From Symbiodinium microadriaticum (Eukaryota > Sar > Dinophyceae > Suessiales > Symbiodiniaceae): a DNA stretch of 64,000 nt. The notes beneath the pieces were generated by a model. That model had not been told where the DNA came from, did no database searches, and was given only the letters and a program-made list of their open reading frames with translations. Numbering within the stretch: the stretch's first letter is position 1; each line of letters begins with the position of its first letter. The DNA is taken from the NCBI GenBank assembly GCA_001939145.1, contig LSRX01000132.1, forward strand, positions 106,084 through 170,083, given 5' to 3'. Shown piece by piece: positions 60,427-64,000 of the stretch. The position numbers and the translations under genes are program-made.

Positions 60427-60673
60427 GCAGCAGTTCCGATTCGTTCTCGGACGCAACTCCCACACCTTCGATGCCGATCAAGCAGCACAGCCACCACTGG
60501 TGCCTTGGAGAAGAAGGAGGTTCTGCAGGGTCCTGCATGCAACCGACACTGCCGCCTTCGTTGTTGAGCACTTACTTCGTTTATGGTTGAGGGCTTCGGC
60601 TTTGGGAACGGCCATGCTTCGTGTAGGACTGCTGACGACTGCCATCCATCAAGAAAAGGCGTTTATGCAATGA
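60427..60673 (+). CDS. Hypothetical open block after a TTTAGGG array
   Basis: One frame reads FRFVLGRNSHTFDADQAAQP and later ALGTAMLRVGLLTTAIHQ to a TGA; a second frame (SDSFSDATPTPSMPIKQHSH) is open over the first half. The phase is not decided. Confidence 0.35.
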
Positions 60674-60737
60674 GTCTAGTGACCCCAAACCCTAAATCCT
60701 AAACCCTAAATCCTAATTGCCGTGCAACTTGGCAAAG

Positions 60738-60797
60738 TCATTGGGCCGCCTATGCTAAGCCTCAGGAGGGACGTGGTTCTGACACAAGCTTATTCGG
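60738..60797 (+). CDS. Candidate exon after CCCTAAA repeats
   Basis: It follows TTGGCAAAG and ends at GTTTCGAG. The frame (entry phase 2) reads IGPPMLSLRRDVVLTQAYS. Confidence 0.5.
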
Positions 60798-61090
60798 GTT
60801 TCGAGTTAAGTGATGTCGGTACAATGTAGTCGAGTACATGTCCTTTAGCCTTTTGGGTGCCACAAGCACTTCATCTACAATCGCGAAAGCTAACCCTCTA
60901 GTCCCCGGCCACGTCAGAGTTAAATCCTCAATCCCTGACCCTCAACCCCAAACATCCCTAAACCCTATGTTGTAAAGGCCTATGTAAACCCAAAGAATAG
61001 ACCCCTAACGTCTGCAGTAAGATTGTTGCCTTGTAGTTCTTAAAGCCAAGGTATACTTCTGGGATAGATCTTTTGAGGGAACCCGTAAAG

Positions 61091-61196
61091 GACCGTGAGC
61101 GAGACAGGTCCATTGCTGCTTGGCTGCATGGCATGTCAGCGACCCATCTGCCAAGTGATGCTCGGCTGCGGCTACCTTTAGCTAAAACAACGTTGG
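61091..61196 (+). CDS. Candidate exon ending at GTTTAGGG
   Basis: It follows CCCGTAAAG. The 35-codon frame begins DRERDRSIAAWLHGMSATHL and ends DARLRLPLAKTTL, stopping at GTTTAGGG. Confidence 0.56.
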
Positions 61197-61512
61197 GTTT
61201 AGGGTTTAGGGTTTTGGGGCTACTTTCAACTGGGGTGCCTAGATGGGCTCTATACGGTGTTGTCATATATAAGGGTTCCGTAATGGTCATGCAGAGATTG
61301 TTGGTAGGATCTTGTTTTACAGCTTGATATGAAAATTCTGGGTACACCGAAAAAAGGCAGGGCATGGCATATGCCCTCTAGAACTCGTATGTCAAACTCC
61401 CTTCTGGAAGCCCGAAGTTAGTGGGAGGTTAAGTTAAGGCATGGAAAACCTAACCCCCAGCCCTAAACCCTGAACCCCAAGCCCCAAACCTAAACCCCCC
61501 CTGAGCCCTAAG

Positions 61513-61584
61513 GTTACGGTAGGATTTGAAGATGAAGGCTTTTTATCATCGGCCTTTTGCGCGGATCCTGGCGTGGGGCTTAGG
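61513..61584 (+). CDS. Candidate exon
   Basis: It follows AGCCCTAAG and ends at GTAACC (or GTGGGG 12 bases earlier). The frame reads VTVGFEDEGFLSSAFCADPG, then VGLR. CCCTAAA-like repeats lie upstream. Confidence 0.52.
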
Positions 61585-61844
61585 GTAACCATGTATTATG
61601 CTATGCAAGATCATTCTTTAGAGGTTCAGTAGGGTTTAGGATGCAGGTTTCTGGTTTGTGGTTTGGGATAATTTGGGTCGTTTAGGGTTTTGGGTATTAT
61701 TGGGTCAAATCTGCCTGTGTGCAAAGCTTGTATTTAACACAAATGCCCCGCAGCCACGAAACCCTCATGCGTGCAATCCTATGAAACACAATGAAGACTT
61801 TATGTCAAGTTTAAACCCTTCACCGTTCCTTTACTTTTCCCTAG

Positions 61845-61893
61845 GAGGCCAGCTTCCTGCTTACAGTGAATTCTGGTTCCTCAACCCCGACAG
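61845..61893 (+). CDS. Candidate exon with a strong pyrimidine tract
   Basis: CCTTTACTTTTCCCTAG precedes it and GTTTAGGG follows. The frame reads EASFLLTVNSGSSTPT; another frame (GQLPAYSEFWFLNPD) is also open. The splice-like ends are among the best here. Confidence 0.54.
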
Positions 61894-62132
61894 GTTTAGG
61901 GTTTAGGGTAGAAAACTTTTGGCACCTAACCCTTGTGACCCATTAGAGCAGACAGAAAACTGGGCCCTTATGCTAAAGCATTCCGTAAGCTTCGGAAATG
62001 CCCGAAGGCCTGAGTGTATAGCCTTGGAGTGCCCTCGAGCCTTACACAGGCCTTTACAAATTCGAACCTTAAACCCCACAGCCCAATGAGTCCTAAACCT
62101 GAAGCCTCATCAAACCTACATCCTACTTTCAG

Positions 62133-62161
62133 GGGACAGCCAGCTTAGGCCCAAACCTGAA
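62133..62161 (+). CDS. Candidate micro-exon, weak
   Basis: It follows CCTACTTTCAG and ends at GTGTAGGG. The frame reads GTASLGPNL. Confidence 0.34.
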
Positions 62162-62235
62162 GTGTAGGGTCTCGGGGTGACCGGAGTTTAGGTCAGAATA
62201 TAACCGAAGAGTACCAGGGTTTAGGGTTCAGGGTA

Positions 62236-62331
62236 TTGTAGTTTCTTTTACTAGTATCGGTTTCAGCTTAGTCTATATTTAGGATCCCAAAAGGTATCCC
62301 CCAGCATACAATACAATGGAGACTATAGGTA
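62236..62331. mobile_element. Family B, left arm decayed
   Basis: The right arm CAATGGAGACTATAGGTA is intact, while the left retains only GTAGTTTCTTTTACTAGT. The interior CTATATTTAGGATCCCAAAA matches the family. Confidence 0.65.
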
Positions 62332-62518
62332 GTGCTTTTCCTTTTGGTCGGTTTGCATTAAAAACATGAAAACACCGTTTACTTGTCGAGGCCGCTAGGT
62401 TAATTCGACTTTGGTGTGAACTTAGAGTTTAATGTGTCATGTTTACGATTACAGATCATCCTTGATAGATAACTTGGTGGTGCTGTCCTTGTACAACGAG
62501 CCACCCTAAGCCCCCAAG

Positions 62519-62587
62519 CCACCACACCGTCTGTTCTTGTGACGCCCACACTACCTCCGACGGCACCCAATCTAAATCCAAGATCCC
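62519..62587 (+). CDS. Candidate exon, weak
   Basis: It follows CCCCCAAG and ends at GTAAAC. The frame (entry phase 1) reads HHTVCSCDAHTTSDGTQSKS then KI. CCCTAAA repeats follow rather than TTTAGGG. Confidence 0.35.
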
Positions 62588-62740
62588 GTAAACCCTAAAC
62601 CCTGCTAAATGTGCCACAAGCATCCTTCATGTTAGAGCCAGCTCAAGCCCTGATTTGTGAATCCCCAAACTCCCATGGAAATTCTACGAATCGAGGGTTT
62701 AGGGTTTAGCCGATGCAGCGCAAAACCCTAAACCCCTAAG

Positions 62741-62836
62741 TGGGTAGTTATCTAAATGAGGGACTCTTTTTAGGCCCCCAACCCTTAATACTTATAAAGG
62801 GACCCCAAAAGGGACCCTAATTTAGACAACTACCCA
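62741..62836. mobile_element. Palindrome family C
   Basis: TGGGTAGTTATCTAAATGAG mirrors CTAATTTAGACAACTACCCA; the interior is shortened. Confidence 0.76.
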
Positions 62837-62975
62837 AGCCCTGAAACCCAAAACTTTCCCACCTAAACCCTATACCCTAAACCCACCTAAATCCGGACCC
62901 ACCATGCCAGGTCCCACTCGGGAGTTGCCGTAAGCTTAAAATCCGAATCGAACCTAAAACTCAAAGCCCTAATGC

Positions 62976-63091
62976 AAGGGGCATTCATTTTCAGAATAGG
63001 GTATTTTGGGGTATATTTTACTACGATATTTCGAAACACTGAACCCCCAAAATAGGATGGGATTAGTACTGGTAATTATTTAAGGCTCCTA
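62976..63091. mobile_element. Family D, reverse orientation
   Basis: AAGGGGCATTCATTTTCAGA mirrors GGTAATTATTTAAGGCTCC; the interior GTATTTTGGGGTATATTTTA is typical. Confidence 0.65.
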
Positions 63092-63101
63092 TATCAACCC
63101 G

Positions 63102-63105
63102 TATA

Positions 63106-63154
<49 letters not shown>

Positions 63155-63356
63155 TAGAGATATAGCGAAAAGAAGACGATGCCTGGAAGGATGCCGAAAT
63201 GGAGCAGGAGGACGTCGTGGCCTCAGCCAGCGGGAGACGCCAAGAGAGAGTGAGAGAGCCAACGACCAGAAGACAGAACGAGGCGGAAGAGGAGGAGGAA
63301 GAGGACGAAGCGGTCGTGGCCTCAGCCAGCGGGAAGCAAAGAGAGGGAGAGGGAGA

Positions 63357-63390
<34 letters not shown>

Positions 63391-63535
63391 TAAAGAAAGA
63401 GATATCGAACAGATGTTAGCACTTGGAAGGATGAGGAGGAGGAAGTCCAGGTCGTGGCCTCAGCCAGCGGAAGTTTTAGGGAGAGATGGAGAGAGAGGGG
63501 GCGATAGAGAGAGAGAGAGGGAGAGCAAATTAAAG
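63102..63535. repeat. (GA)n tracts around a threefold GC-rich unit
   Basis: GTCGTGGCCTCAGCCAGCGG occurs three times about 100-135 bp apart (near 63216, 63313 and 63452), each followed by GA-rich sequence; two copies are preceded by GGAAGGATG. Long frames on either strand are mostly low complexity. Confidence 0.88.
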
Positions 63536-64000
63536 GACGAGAGAGACACAGAGAGACAGCGAACATATGCAGGCGCTGGAGATGAAAGACCTTTTCCCGG
63601 ATGCACTTGACTCAGAAGCAAGCATAACAACATGGAAACTCTGCAATTTTGCGTGCTAAGGAGGACGAGTGAGTTGGAGCAGCCCGTCCTCGTGATCACG
63701 AATCTCGTGTTGCTTGCACGCTCATAGCCAGCATCACAACAGGAAGAGCAAATTAACAAACAGTAGCACTATCAGTAGAAGTAGGATAAGGCTGACTGCG
63801 TCACATGACCTGTGAGAGAAGCGGTTGGGTCTTCCAAAACAGGTGTGTCTATGCTTCTAGAATGGGTCTCCTTTCTCACTTGCGACGTTACTGGAACAGT
63901 TCGTGGTGGCTCTTCATTTGCGTGACACCCGCAAGCCCTTCTCAGAGGAGCATGGCTCAAGGCCACATGAGAACCCAGGGATCCATATTGGGAAGAGACG

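Noticed and set aside
63063..63566. 167-codon minus-strand open frame
   Set aside because: It consists mostly of SLSLSL from (GA)n tracts and a threefold repeat; low complexity.

Overview
The window reads as nuclear DNA of a dinoflagellate or close relative. The support is indirect. Telomere-type TTTAGGG/CCCTAAA heptamers are scattered over all 64 kb in both orientations. There is one LINE-type endonuclease ORF of the kind common in dinoflagellates. Short GC-rich protein-coding-like blocks all read best on the + strand, and several encode Cys patterns (C-x4-C, D..TCC.PR) typical of dinoflagellate Cys-repeat proteins. There are no operons, ribosome binding sites or bacterial genes. I recognise no gene by name except the endonuclease domain.

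Layout. Most of the sequence is (1) degenerate interstitial telomeric arrays, (2) about ten families of roughly 80-130 bp palindromic (MITE-like) elements with 20-45 bp inverted arms, called A-M here, (3) microsatellites, and (4) short unique GC-rich blocks of 30-200 bp. About twenty of these blocks sit between a CCCTAAA array on the left and a TTTAGGG array on the right. I interpret many as exons on the + strand separated by introns of 0.3-3 kb. Such an intron would begin with GTTTAGGG-like repeats and end with CCCTAAA-like repeats plus AG, so its two ends could base-pair. No transcript evidence is available. Short open frames between AG and GT are frequent by chance, and phases of neighbouring candidate exons match only about one time in three, which is what chance gives. 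Individual boundaries are therefore approximate; the overall pattern is the stronger claim.

Regions. 0-5 kb: several candidate exons, a 51-bp minisatellite and a long open block ending in TAA at 3724. 5-18 kb: regularly spaced candidate exons among telomeric arrays and A, C, E, G and H palindromes. 18-40 kb: candidate exons rich in Cys pairs, the endonuclease ORF (23.6-24.8 kb) and an AT-rich island (36.5-37.3 kb). 40-52.7 kb: the longest candidate exons (42.4, 43.5, 47.4 kb) and a frame-broken Lys/Ser-Asp-rich ORF (52.2-52.7 kb). 53-64 kb: more candidate exons, a palindrome that fits as a 101-bp intron (59.57-59.67 kb) and a terminal (GA)n region.

If the exons are real, the region carries one or a few very long, same-direction genes, at least one encoding a Cys-rich, probably extracellular repeat protein. 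The palindromes and telomeric arrays would form the introns. Three palindrome families (G, I, L) have GT...AG at their ends, as introner elements do.
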